64,000 nucleotides of DNA, taken from NCBI GenBank assembly GCA_963850915.1, contig CAWKND010000001.1, positions 1-64,000 of the forward strand. The letters are read 5' to 3'. The translations under genes were made by a program, and so were the position numbers. Numbering within the stretch: position 1 is the stretch's first letter; the number at the start of each line of letters is the position of its first letter. Below the pieces are notes generated by a model that was not told the DNA's origin, did no database searches, and saw only the letters and a list, made by a program, of their open reading frames with translations. This document shows, in pieces, positions 35,160 to 43,737 of the stretch. This DNA comes from CAVTWH01 sp963850915. GTDB taxonomy: Bacteria > Actinomycetota > Actinomycetes > Mycobacteriales > Micromonosporaceae.

Positions 35160-37070
35160 TCAGTTGGGCAGCCGGCGGCGGACGTCGTCCACCGTGGACG
35201 CGCCGGGCTGCCAGGAGGAGACCCACTCACCGGCGTCGGGCAGCGGAAGTACCCCCTCCTCCAGGCTGGCGTACCGGCCCTCGACCACCCGCCGCGCGGC
35301 TGTCCGGTCCAGGTCGTCCGTGTTGCTCCACAGCGCGTCGAAGAGCCGGTCGACCCGCAACCTCGCCTGCCGGCAGTAGAGGTCGGCGAGTTCCCGGCCG
35401 GCCGGGTCGTTCTCCGAGCGGGCCCGTACACACGACGCGGTCATCGCGAACAGTTCGGCCCCGATGTCCACCACCCGACCCAGGAAACCCTGTTTGCGCT
35501 CCATCTTCCCGCGCCAGCGGGCCATCGCGTAGAACGTCTCGCGGGCCAGCTTCCGGGAACTGCGCTCCACGTACCGGATGTGCTGCGCGAGTGGGCCGTA
35601 CTCGGCGTACCCATTGGGAACCTGGCCCTTGCCGACGGTGAGCGTGGGCAGCCAGCGGCCGTAGAACCCGGTCGCCTTCGCGCCCGCCCTGGCCTTGCGC
35701 CCGATCCCGGCCTCCGGGTCGATGATGTCCCCGGCCACCGACAGGTGCGCGTCCACCGCCTCGCGGGCGATCAGCAGGTGCATGATCTCGGTCGAGCCCT
35801 CGAAGATCCGGTTGATCCGCAGGTCACGTAGCAGCTGCTCGACAGGCAGCGCCTTCTCGCCCCGGGCGGCCAGCGAGTCGGCGGTCTCGTACCCGCGCCC
35901 GCCGCGGATCTGTACCAGCTCGTCGGCGATCTGCCAGGCCATCTCCGAGCCGTAGAGCTTCACCAGCGCGGCTTCGATGCGGATGTCGTTGTGGTCGTCG
36001 TCGGCGAGCATGCAGGACAGGTCGAGCATCGACTCCATCGCGTACGTGGTGGCCGCGATGAAGGCCAGTTTGCCGGCGACCGCCTCGTGCTTGCCGACCG
36101 GCAGCCCCCACTGCACCCGCTCGGCGGCCCAGCGGCGAGCGACCGCGAGGCTGAACTTGCCGGCGCCGACACACATCGCGGGTAGCGACAGCCGGCCGGT
36201 GTTCAGCGTGGTGAGCGCGATCTTCAGGCCCTGGCCCTCGCGGCCGATCACGTTGCCGGCCGGTACGAACACGTCGTGGAAGCGGGTGACGCTGTTCTCC
36301 AGGCCGCGCAGGCCCATGAAGGCGTTGCGGCGCTCGACGGTGATGCCGGGCGAGTCGGTCTCGATCACGAACGCGGTGATGCCGCCTCTACGGCCCTCGG
36401 CTTTCGGGCCTTCTGCCTTGGGCACGGCAGCCATCACCACGAGCAGGCTGGCGACCGTACCGTTGGTGGCCCACAACTTCACCCCGTTGAGCCGGTACCC
36501 GCCCTCGACCGGCTCGGCGATCGTGGACAGGCGCGCCGGGTCGGAGCCGACGTCGGGCTCGGTGAGCAGGAAGGCACTGATCTCGCCACCGGCCAGCCGG
36601 GGCAGGTATTTCTCCTTCTGCTCGGCATTGCCGAAGAGCTTGAGCGGCTGCGGTACCCCGATGGACTGGTGCGCCGACAGCAGCGCGCCGAGCGCCGGGT
36701 TGGCGGAGCCGACCAGCGTGAGTGCCTTGCAGTAGTGCAGGTTGGACAGGCCCAGGCCGCCGTACTTCTGGTCGATCTTCATTCCGAAGGCGCCCAGGTC
36801 GGCCAGGCCGCGCAGTACCTCGTCCGGGATGCTGGCGTCACGCTCGATCTGCGCCCCGTCCACCTCGTTGGCCAGGAAGGTACGCAGCTTGCCCAGGAAC
36901 TCCTCGGCCCGCTCGGCCTGCTCGGCGGAGGGCTGTGGATAGGGGTCGATCAGGTCCAGCCGCAGCCGGCCGAGGAAGAGCTCCTTGCCGAAACTGGGCT
37001 TGTGCCACTCGGACTCACGGGCCGCCTCGGCGACCTGTCGGGCCTGCTTCTCGTCGACGCTCGTGGTCAT
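35160..37070 (-). CDS. acyl-CoA dehydrogenase
   Basis: A 636-aa FAD-dependent acyl-CoA dehydrogenase of the long actinobacterial type with a C-terminal extension. Features: YGGLGLSNLHYCKALTLV, FLLTEPDVGSDPARL (FAD/substrate), NGVKLWATNGTVA, RGLENSVTRFHDVFVPAGN, IRGGRGYETADSL and RDLRINRIFEGSTEIMHLLI. The catalytic Glu is expected in the last motif. The 200-residue C-terminus (SSRKLARETFYAMARW) is found in mycobacterial FadE-type enzymes. It probably serves fatty acid beta-oxidation in the cytoplasm. Start ATG 37070 chosen; GTG 37076 is in frame two codons earlier. No electron-transfer flavoprotein gene is near. Confidence 0.92.
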   Translation of the reverse strand: MTTSVDEKQARQVAEAARESEWHKPSFGKELFLGRLRLDLIDPYPQPSAEQAERAEEFLGKLRTFLANEVDGAQIERDASIPDEVLRGLADLGAFGMKIDQKYGGLGLSNLHYCKALTLVGSANPALGALLSAHQSIGVPQPLKLFGNAEQKEKYLPRLAGGEISAFLLTEPDVGSDPARLSTIAEPVEGGYRLNGVKLWATNGTVASLLVVMAAVPKAEGPKAEGRRGGITAFVIETDSPGITVERRNAFMGLRGLENSVTRFHDVFVPAGNVIGREGQGLKIALTTLNTGRLSLPAMCVGAGKFSLAVARRWAAERVQWGLPVGKHEAVAGKLAFIAATTYAMESMLDLSCMLADDDHNDIRIEAALVKLYGSEMAWQIADELVQIRGGRGYETADSLAARGEKALPVEQLLRDLRINRIFEGSTEIMHLLIAREAVDAHLSVAGDIIDPEAGIGRKARAGAKATGFYGRWLPTLTVGKGQVPNGYAEYGPLAQHIRYVERSSRKLARETFYAMARWRGKMERKQGFLGRVVDIGAELFAMTASCVRARSENDPAGRELADLYCRQARLRVDRLFDALWSNTDDLDRTAARRVVEGRYASLEEGVLPLPDAGEWVSSWQPGASTVDDVRRRLPN

Positions 37071-37176
37071 GGCCACACACCCCCACCATTGGGTTCGTAC
37101 GCTCCACGTTACCCGTGCGTACTACCCGGCGGTAGCTTTCCCAACCGTCCCCGGTCCTTACTCAACAATCCGGGCG

Positions 37177-37998
37177 TCAGGCGCCGATCCGCTCCAGGAT
37201 CGCGCCGGCCAGCGCATCCGGTGCGGTGTCGGCGATCCAGTGCCCCACCCCCGGCAGCGCGCGGAACCGGTAGTCGCCGGTGACCTGTTCGGCGCAGCGC
37301 GCGGCGGCCACCGGCCCGACCGCCAGGTCCTGGTCGCCCCAGAGCAGCGTGGTCGGTACCTGCACCTTGCCCAGCCCGTCGAGGTCGGCCGGGGAGATGG
37401 CCCGGTACCAGTTCAGCGCGGCGGTCAGCGCCCCGGGCTCGCGCAGCCGCGCCAGGTAGCCCTCGATCCGCTCGTCCGGCAGCCCGGCGAAGATCGCCCG
37501 CAGCCGCAGCGAGTCGTCCTCCTCCAGCACGTGCTCGGCCTTGCCCGGCTGCCGGAAAAGCTTGATGTAGCTGGAGCGCTCGGCCTGGTCGGGGTCGCCC
37601 TCGACGGCGTCGAAGAAGGTCACCGGGTGCGGTACGGACACCGCCGTCAGCGTGCGTACCCGCTCGGGGTACCGGCCGGCCACCTGCCACGCCACGATCG
37701 CGCCCCAGTCGTGGCCGACCAGGTACGCGCTGTCCAACTCCAGTGCGTCGAGCAGGGCCAGCACGTCGTACGCCGCCTCGAGCTGGGCGTACGCCGCGAC
37801 CTCGGCCGGCCGGGCGCCCGGCGAGTACCCCCGCTGGTCGAGCGCGATCGTGTGCAGCCCGGCGGCGTGCAGCGCCGGGGTGACCAGGTCCCACATCGCC
37901 GAATTCTGCGGGAACCCGTGCAGCAGCACGACCGGGCGGCCGGTGTCGGGGCCGGCCCGGTGCACGTCGAAGCTGAGTCCGCGCAGCCCGATCTTCAT
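37177..37998 (-). CDS. alpha/beta hydrolase, epoxide-hydrolase-like
   Basis: A 273-aa alpha/beta hydrolase fold protein. HGFPQNSAMWD is the oxyanion-hole region, YLVGHDWGAIVAWQVA carries the nucleophile Asp (GHDWG as in epoxide hydrolases and haloalkane dehalogenases), and PGVGHWIADTAPDAL has the catalytic His. WYRAISPADLDGLGKVQVPT includes the cap-domain side. In epoxide hydrolases cap tyrosines activate the epoxide; Tyr of SYIKLF and YRAI could be candidates. The substrate is unknown. ATG 37998. It is divergent from the TPP riboswitch/ykoE operon. Confidence 0.85.
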   Translation of the reverse strand: MKIGLRGLSFDVHRAGPDTGRPVVLLHGFPQNSAMWDLVTPALHAAGLHTIALDQRGYSPGARPAEVAAYAQLEAAYDVLALLDALELDSAYLVGHDWGAIVAWQVAGRYPERVRTLTAVSVPHPVTFFDAVEGDPDQAERSSYIKLFRQPGKAEHVLEEDDSLRLRAIFAGLPDERIEGYLARLREPGALTAALNWYRAISPADLDGLGKVQVPTTLLWGDQDLAVGPVAAARCAEQVTGDYRFRALPGVGHWIADTAPDALAGAILERIGA

Positions 37999-38146
37999 GC
38001 CCGCACGGTACTGGGCCGAACATCACCCACACCAGAGTCCGCACCGGACCCGGCAGCCACCCGCTCAACGCCGGGTGACTGCCCACACAGCGGACGCGCC
38101 GAAAACCGCCCCCGGTGCTACGGTCATGGGCACAACAGCAAGCGAA

Positions 38147-38225
<79 letters not shown>

Positions 38226-38317
38226 TTCGGTCTCCAACTCGCGCCGCGTCATGCCCGTGACCACCCGGTCGCGGCGTGGCGTGCGTCTTCTCCTGGTACC
38301 CACCGGGAGGATCCGCC

Positions 38318-38953
38318 ATGTCCACCAACACCGAGGCCACCGACCTCACCACCGCACCAGCCACGGCACCGGCCCGCGCCGGGAACCGCTGGCGCACCGT
38401 CGACATCGTCGTGGCGGCCGTCATCGCGGTCGCGTTCGGCGTCATCTTCTACGGCTGGGACCTGGCCTGGAACGCCATCAGCCCGGCCTTCAAGTCGGTA
38501 CCGTGGCTGGGCAGCCTGGTCGCCGGGGTGTGGTTCATCCCGGGCGTACTCGCGCCGCTGATCATCCGTAAGCCCGGCGCCGGTATCTTCACCTCCACCG
38601 TGGCGGCCGCCATCTCCGCCCTGCTCGGGGCGCAGTGGGGCATGACCACCATCCTGTACGGCCTGCTCCAGGGCGTGGGTGGCGAGGCACCGTTCGCCGC
38701 CACCGGGTACCGCACCGCCAAGCTCCCGGTCGCCCTCGTCGGTGGCGCGCTCTCCGGCCTGGCCGGCTCGTTCCTCGACCTGATCTTCTACTACTCCACC
38801 TGGTCCGGCCCGGCCAAGCTGGCCTACGTCGCCATCGCCATGGTGAGCGGCCTGGTCATCGCCGGTGCCGGCAGCTTCGGGCTGACCAGGGCACTGGCCG
38901 GCACCGGGGTACTCGACCGGTTCCCGGCCGGCCGCAACCGCGCCACCGTCTAG
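38318..38953 (+). CDS. ykoE: ECF transporter S component for thiamine/HMP (YkoE)
   Basis: A 211-aa membrane protein with six hydrophobic segments after a 25-residue Thr/Ala-rich N-terminus. WRTVDIVVAAVIAVAFGVIFYGWDLAWN and AQWGMTTILYGLLQGVGGE are typical of YkoE, the substrate-binding subunit of a thiamine-precursor (hydroxymethylpyrimidine) or thiamine ECF transporter. It works with the YkoD ATPase and YkoC transmembrane subunits that follow. ATG 38318 has GGGAGG 8 nt upstream. A TPP riboswitch precedes the operon, so expression falls when TPP is plentiful. Confidence 0.93.
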   Translation: MSTNTEATDLTTAPATAPARAGNRWRTVDIVVAAVIAVAFGVIFYGWDLAWNAISPAFKSVPWLGSLVAGVWFIPGVLAPLIIRKPGAGIFTSTVAAAISALLGAQWGMTTILYGLLQGVGGEAPFAATGYRTAKLPVALVGGALSGLAGSFLDLIFYYSTWSGPAKLAYVAIAMVSGLVIAGAGSFGLTRALAGTGVLDRFPAGRNRATV

Positions 38954-38980
38954 TGCTCTTCTTTTCTGCTCGGACCTCGT

Positions 38981-39018
38981 CGCGGCGGTCGGCGTTGAGC
39001 GCGGCGGTCGGCGTTGAG
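38981..39018. repeat. 19-bp perfect tandem repeat at the ykoD start
   Basis: CGCGGCGGTCGGCGTTGAG is duplicated back to back (38981-38999, 39000-39018). The second copy contains the TTG start of ykoD, and the first carries an out-of-frame TTG that soon meets a stop. Confidence 0.85.
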
Positions 39019-40456
39019 TATTGAGCTGCGCGGCTTCGGCTGGCGGCACGCCGGCCGGCGCGCCTTCGCCATCCGCGGCGTCGACCTGCGCATCGAGCGC
39101 GGCGAGCGGGTACTCCTGCTGGGGCCTTCCGGCGCCGGCAAGAGCACCCTGCTCGCCGCGCTCGGCGGCCTGCTCTCCACCGACTCCGGGCAGCAGGAGG
39201 GCGAGCTGCGGGTCACCGGCCGGGTCGGCACCCTCTTCCAAGATCCGCAGACCCAGTTGGTGATGGCGCGCAGCGGCGACGACGTCGCCTTCGGGCTGGA
39301 GAACACGGGGGTACCGGCGGAGCAGATCTGGCCGCGCGTGCACGAAGCGCTGCGCGCGGTCGGCTTCCCCTACCCGCTGGACCGGCCGACGCACGCGCTC
39401 TCCGGTGGCGAACAGCAGCGGCTGGCGCTGGCCGGAGCACTGGCCATGCGCCCGGACATCCTGCTGCTGGACGAGCCGACCGCCAACCTCGACCCGGCCG
39501 GCGCCGCGCTGGTACGCGACGCGGTGCGCCGGGCCCTCGCCGATGGGCAGCGCACGCTGGTACTGGTGGAGCACCGGCTGGCCGAGGTACTGCCGCTGGT
39601 CGACCGGGTGGTGGTACTCGAACCGGGCGGCGGGATCAGCGCCGACGGCGAGCCGGAGCGGATCTTCGCCGCGCGCGGCACAGAACTCGCCGAGCGGGGC
39701 GTGTGGGTACCCGGCCATCCGCTGCCCAGTCACCCGGCAGCCGGACCGCCCGGCGCCGAACTCCTACGCGCCGAGCGGCTCGGGTTCCAGTACCCGGCCG
39801 CCCGCTCCCCCGCCGTCCTGCCGCTCGACGAGTCGGTACGCGCCGGCGAGGCGCTCGCGATCCAGGGCCCGAACGGTACCGGCAAATCCACCCTCGCTCT
39901 GCTGCTCGGCGGCCTGATCCCGCCGACTTCCGGTCGTCTTGTGGCTACGCCGGAGCTGGCCACCGGCGGTGTGCCGGACCGGCCGCCGCACAGGTGGCCG
40001 GCGGCGCTGCTGGCCAGCCGGATCGGGTCGGTGTTCCAGAACCCGGAGCACCAGTTCGTCACCGCCCGGGTGGACGAGGAGCTGGCCCTCGGGCCGCGCC
40101 GGGCCGGGCTGGGCACCGCCGAGGTCGCGTCCATTGTGGACGATCTGCTGTCCCGGCTCCGGTTGGCGCAGCTGGCGGCGGCGAATCCTTACACGCTCTC
40201 CGGCGGCGAACAGCGCCGGCTGTCGGTGGCCACCGCGCTCGCCACCGCGCCCCGGGTACTGATCCTCGACGAGCCGACCTTCGGCCAGGACCGGCGTACC
40301 TGGATCGAACTGGTGGACCTGCTGGCGAAGCTGCGCGACGACGGCTGCGCGGTGGTCGCGGTGACGCATGACGCCCAGTTCGTGACAGCGCTCGCCGACC
40401 GGGTACTGGCCACGGGCGCGAGTGCGACCGTCGGGAGTGCCGATGCGCTTCGTTGA
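39014..40456 (+). CDS. ykoD: ECF transporter double ATPase (YkoD)
   Basis: A 480-aa fusion of two ABC ATPase domains. Domain 1: Walker A LLGPSGAGKSTLL, signature LSGGEQQRLALAGAL, Walker B ILLLDEPTANLDP. Domain 2: Walker A GPNGTGKSTLALL, signature LSGGEQRRLSVATAL, Walker B VLILDEPTFGQD. YkoD drives substrate uptake for YkoE/YkoC. The start is TTG 39014 (encoding SIELRGFGW), with no clear Shine-Dalgarno; a 19-bp duplication covers this point. It lies 60 bp after ykoE and its end overlaps ykoC by 14 nt. Confidence 0.93.
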   Translation: MSIELRGFGWRHAGRRAFAIRGVDLRIERGERVLLLGPSGAGKSTLLAALGGLLSTDSGQQEGELRVTGRVGTLFQDPQTQLVMARSGDDVAFGLENTGVPAEQIWPRVHEALRAVGFPYPLDRPTHALSGGEQQRLALAGALAMRPDILLLDEPTANLDPAGAALVRDAVRRALADGQRTLVLVEHRLAEVLPLVDRVVVLEPGGGISADGEPERIFAARGTELAERGVWVPGHPLPSHPAAGPPGAELLRAERLGFQYPAARSPAVLPLDESVRAGEALAIQGPNGTGKSTLALLLGGLIPPTSGRLVATPELATGGVPDRPPHRWPAALLASRIGSVFQNPEHQFVTARVDEELALGPRRAGLGTAEVASIVDDLLSRLRLAQLAAANPYTLSGGEQRRLSVATALATAPRVLILDEPTFGQDRRTWIELVDLLAKLRDDGCAVVAVTHDAQFVTALADRVLATGASATVGSADALR

Positions 40457-41243
40457 GCCACTGGCGCACCGGCCGGACGCGCTGCTGGCCCGGCGCAACC
40501 CGGTCGCCAAGCTGGGTGCCGTACTGATCGTGACGCTCGGACTGATCGTGACGCTGGACCCGGTGGCGCCGAGCGTTGTGCTGCTCGTGGAGTTGGCGAC
40601 GGTACCCCTGTTCGGGCTCTCCTACGCGACGCTGGCCCGGCGCGCCCGGCCACTGCTGGTCGCGATCTTCGCCACCATGCTCGGCCTGCTGCTGTTCAGC
40701 CAACGTACCGGCGAGCTACTGACCACCATCGGTCCACTGGAGATCACCACCGGTACCCTCACCGCCGCCACCTCGGTCGGCCTGCGGATGCTCGCGCTGG
40801 CCCTGCCCGGCATCGTGATCCTGGCCACCACCGACCCCACCGACCTGGCCGACGCACTGGTACAGAACGCGAAGGCACCGGCCCGGTTCGCCTTCGGCGC
40901 GTTGGCCGCGTTCCGGCTGCTGCCGCTGCTCGGCGAGGAGTGGCGGATGCTCACGCTGGCCCGCCGGGCCCGGGGCGTGGACGCCGGCCGCAACCCGGTG
41001 GCGAAGGCGAAACTGTTGGCATCGTTGACTTTCGCGCTGCTGGTCGGGGCGATCCGGCGGGGTACCCGGCTGGCCACCGCGATGGACGCGCGCGGCTTCG
41101 ACTCGGGTTTGCCGCGCACCATCGCCCGCCCGCAAACCTTCGGGGCGGCCGACTGGGTACTCGTCGGGGGCGGCGCGCTGCTGGTCGCCACGGCTCTCGC
41201 GATCAGCGTCGCTACCGGCGTGTTCTCGCCACTGCTCAGCTGA
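40443..41243 (+). CDS. ykoC: ECF transporter transmembrane T component (YkoC)
   Basis: A 266-aa protein with five to six hydrophobic segments and the two Ala-Arg-Gly-like coupling motifs of ECF T components; LARRARGVDAG and DARGFDSGLPR are visible, the latter the usual second motif. LLARRNPVAKLGAV opens the protein as in CbiQ/EcfT relatives. It couples the YkoD ATPases to the YkoE S component to import thiamine or its pyrimidine precursor. The ATG at 40443 overlaps ykoD. A terminator is not obvious after it. Confidence 0.92.
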   Translation: MRFVEPLAHRPDALLARRNPVAKLGAVLIVTLGLIVTLDPVAPSVVLLVELATVPLFGLSYATLARRARPLLVAIFATMLGLLLFSQRTGELLTTIGPLEITTGTLTAATSVGLRMLALALPGIVILATTDPTDLADALVQNAKAPARFAFGALAAFRLLPLLGEEWRMLTLARRARGVDAGRNPVAKAKLLASLTFALLVGAIRRGTRLATAMDARGFDSGLPRTIARPQTFGAADWVLVGGGALLVATALAISVATGVFSPLLS

Positions 41244-41383
41244 CGTTCGCCGGCCCGCCCGGAGCACGTCACGCCACGTTCGCCCGCGCAATCGAGATTG
41301 AGCCTCGACCGTCTTTCGACCCGGGCTCACTCCCGGGTCGGTGCAGCCCGGCCGGGATCTGGCCGGACGAACGAGGAGCGATC

Positions 41384-43120
41384 ATGGGCCACGGCCATCC
41401 GCACCACGATCACGACCACTCCACCCCGCACGAGCACGCGACCGACCACACCCACGACGAACTGGGCTCCACGGGCGGCGACCTGCCGGCCGCACTGGAC
41501 CTGAGCATTCCGGACAGCGAACTGAACCCCGGCGACCTGTCCCGGCGCGGCTTCCTGCGCCGCGCGGGCGTACTCGGTGCCGGTGCCGCGGCCGTCGCCA
41601 GCGGGGTGCTCGGCGGGGCCGCAGCCCTGCCTGAGCTGGCGAGCGCGCACGGCGGCAACGGCGACGGCCGGCGCAACGGCTACCTGTGGCTCGCCGGTGA
41701 CCACCACATCCACACGCACTACAGCAGCGACGCCCAGTACCGGGTGATCGACCACGTACGCCACGCCAACGCGTACGGCCTGGACTGGATGGTCATCACC
41801 GACCACGGCAGCCTGCAGCACGCCAAGATCGGCGTGGACAAGGTGAACCCGGAGATCGTCACCGCCCGCAAGGAGATCGACGACACGCTGATCTTCCAGG
41901 GCCTGGAGTGGAACATCCCGGCAGCCGAGCACGGCACCGTCTTCGTACACCCGGGCAACAACGAGGTGGCCGTCCTCAAGGAGTTCGAGAACGCGTACGA
42001 CGGCGTGGTCAACTCGACCACCGACTCGACCGCGGCCAACGAGGCGCAGGCCGTGGCGGGCGTGCACTTCCTCGCCTCGGCGGTGGACAGCCGGCGGGTA
42101 CGCGACGCGCTGTTCCTGGCCAACCACCCGGCCCGCAAGGGCATCGACTCGCCGCACGAGATCCGCGCCTGGCGGGACGCCGACCCGCGCATCGCGATCG
42201 GCTTCGAGGGCGCCCCCGGGCACCAGGCCGCCGGTATCCCGGCACCGATCGGCGCCGGCGGTGGGCGCGGGGCGTACGACTTCTCGCCGAGCCCGCAGTC
42301 GTTCCCCGCGTACCCGCTGGAGAGCTACCGCACCTGGGGCGGCTTCGACTGGATGACCGCGACCGTCGGTGGCCTCTGGGACAGCCTGCTGGCCGAGGGG
42401 AAGCCGTGGTGGATCACCGCGAACTCCGACTCGCACACCGTCTACCTGGACTCCAGCGTCAGGGGCGGCGGCGACTTCAACAGCCAGGGCTTCTACGACC
42501 CGCCGGTCTACGGCGGTACCCCGGCCAACACCAACGTCGACTTCTGGCCCGGCTACTACAGCCGTACCCATGTCGGCGCGACCGACTTCTCCTACGCCGC
42601 CGTGATGGCCGGCCTGCGGGCGGGGCGCGTCTGGGTCGACCACGGTGGCCTGATCAGCGGACTGGACGTACGGCTGCGCTCCGGCGGCGACTGGGTGACC
42701 CTCGGCGACACGCTGGTCGCCAAGAAGGGCCGGTCGCTGCAGTTGGTGATCACCGTCGACCTGGCCAACGGGCCGAACTGGGCACAGTTCGTACCGACCC
42801 TGGCCCGGCTGGACGTGATCCGGGGCGCGGTCACCGGTGCGGCGCCCAGGGACTCCTTCAGTACCCCCGGTACCAAGGTGGTGAAGTCCTTCGACGTCAA
42901 CAAGTCCACCGGACAGGTCAGCTTCAGCTACGACCTGGGTACCGCCGACGCCCCGTTCTACGTGCGCCTACGCGGTACCGACGGCAAGCGCGGCGCACCC
43001 GGCTACCTGGGCGCGGCGGTGGACCCGGCCGGCCCGGCGATGGACGTGGTGGGCTCCGCCGACCCGTGGACCGACCTGTGGTTCTACACCAACCCGATCT
43101 GGGTACTGCCGAAGAAATGA
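41384..43120 (+). CDS. Tat-exported PHP-domain metal-dependent hydrolase
   Basis: A 578-aa secreted enzyme. The N-terminus is remarkable: a His-rich sequence (13 His in the first 26 residues) precedes a twin-arginine signal SRRGFLRRAGVLGAGAAAVA near residues 52-71, so the n-region is unusually long. The PHP phosphoesterase core follows, with metal motifs DHHIHTHYSSD, VITDHGS, EWNIPAAEHG, NHPARKG and the C-terminal NSDSHT. An Ig/beta-rich domain completes the protein. Start ATG 41384 is preceded by GAGGAG. PHP proteins include phosphoesterases and histidinol phosphatases; substrate unknown. A small gene overlaps its end, ATGA. Confidence 0.85.
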   Translation: MGHGHPHHDHDHSTPHEHATDHTHDELGSTGGDLPAALDLSIPDSELNPGDLSRRGFLRRAGVLGAGAAAVASGVLGGAAALPELASAHGGNGDGRRNGYLWLAGDHHIHTHYSSDAQYRVIDHVRHANAYGLDWMVITDHGSLQHAKIGVDKVNPEIVTARKEIDDTLIFQGLEWNIPAAEHGTVFVHPGNNEVAVLKEFENAYDGVVNSTTDSTAANEAQAVAGVHFLASAVDSRRVRDALFLANHPARKGIDSPHEIRAWRDADPRIAIGFEGAPGHQAAGIPAPIGAGGGRGAYDFSPSPQSFPAYPLESYRTWGGFDWMTATVGGLWDSLLAEGKPWWITANSDSHTVYLDSSVRGGGDFNSQGFYDPPVYGGTPANTNVDFWPGYYSRTHVGATDFSYAAVMAGLRAGRVWVDHGGLISGLDVRLRSGGDWVTLGDTLVAKKGRSLQLVITVDLANGPNWAQFVPTLARLDVIRGAVTGAAPRDSFSTPGTKVVKSFDVNKSTGQVSFSYDLGTADAPFYVRLRGTDGKRGAPGYLGAAVDPAGPAMDVVGSADPWTDLWFYTNPIWVLPKK

Positions 43121-43638
43121 CCGTGCTGGCCCTGGATCTGGGGCACGCGACCGTCACCGAGGCCGAGCACTGGCTGGCGCAGCTGCCGCCAGTGCCCGGC
43201 CTGGTCGCCTGCACCCACCTGGTACCCGGTGACCACGCGCGGGTGGTGCTGACCCTGTCGGCGCCCGGCCCGCTCGACCTGTCCACGCTCCCGCCGGCGA
43301 CCGAGCGCGCCGCCGCCCCGGCTGACGGCGCGGCACTGGCCGCCGCCCAGGCACACGCCACCGGGGCCAGCGGCCGAGCCGTTGTGTTCCCCGGTTCGCC
43401 CCGGCTCGTCGGTCAGCTGACCGTCGCGGACCTGTTGGCGCACAGCGCGATCGACCGGGTACGGGTACTCGGCGGAGTGGCCGAGCCGGATGACGAGACG
43501 CTGGTGGATACCCGGGACTTCGTCCGTCCACTGTGGATGGACGGTGCGCTGACGCTGGTCGCCACCCAGGCACCGGGCGGCCGGATCGCCCCGTTCGAGG
43601 TACCCAACCCAACCCCGTGCTGCGGCGGCGCCCACTGA
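43117..43638 (+). CDS. conserved small protein coupled to the PHP protein
   Basis: A 173-aa protein, cytoplasmic by lack of signal or membrane segments. Sequence features: VLALDLGHATVTEAEHWLAQ, PGLVACTHLVPGDHARVVLTL (strand-rich), DTRDFVRPLWMDGALTLVAT and a C-terminal CCGGAH. The C-terminal Cys-Cys-(x2)-His looks like a metal-binding tail, matching the His-rich N-terminus of the upstream PHP protein. The ATG overlaps that gene's stop (ATGA). I do not recognise a named family. A shared metal-handling role is an inference from the pairing. Confidence 0.72.
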   Translation: MTVLALDLGHATVTEAEHWLAQLPPVPGLVACTHLVPGDHARVVLTLSAPGPLDLSTLPPATERAAAPADGAALAAAQAHATGASGRAVVFPGSPRLVGQLTVADLLAHSAIDRVRVLGGVAEPDDETLVDTRDFVRPLWMDGALTLVATQAPGGRIAPFEVPNPTPCCGGAH

Positions 43639-43677
43639 CCGAAGAATCCGTAAATCCGGCATCGCAGGAGTTCGTGT

Positions 43678-43704
43678 TATAAGCTAGTTCCGCTTCCAAC
43701 GGAA
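43678..43704 (+). promoter_or_regulatory. promoter and inverted repeat before the AbiE-like pair
   Basis: TATAAG (43678-43683) is a likely -10, and TTCCG-n7-CGGAA (43688-43692/43700-43704) is a perfect inverted repeat just downstream, about 34 nt before the first start codon. AbiEi antitoxins bind inverted repeats upstream of their operon and autorepress; this is a candidate site. Confidence 0.45.
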
Positions 43705-43737
43705 TCAGCGAATTTCAAGAACTGGACATACGACGCC

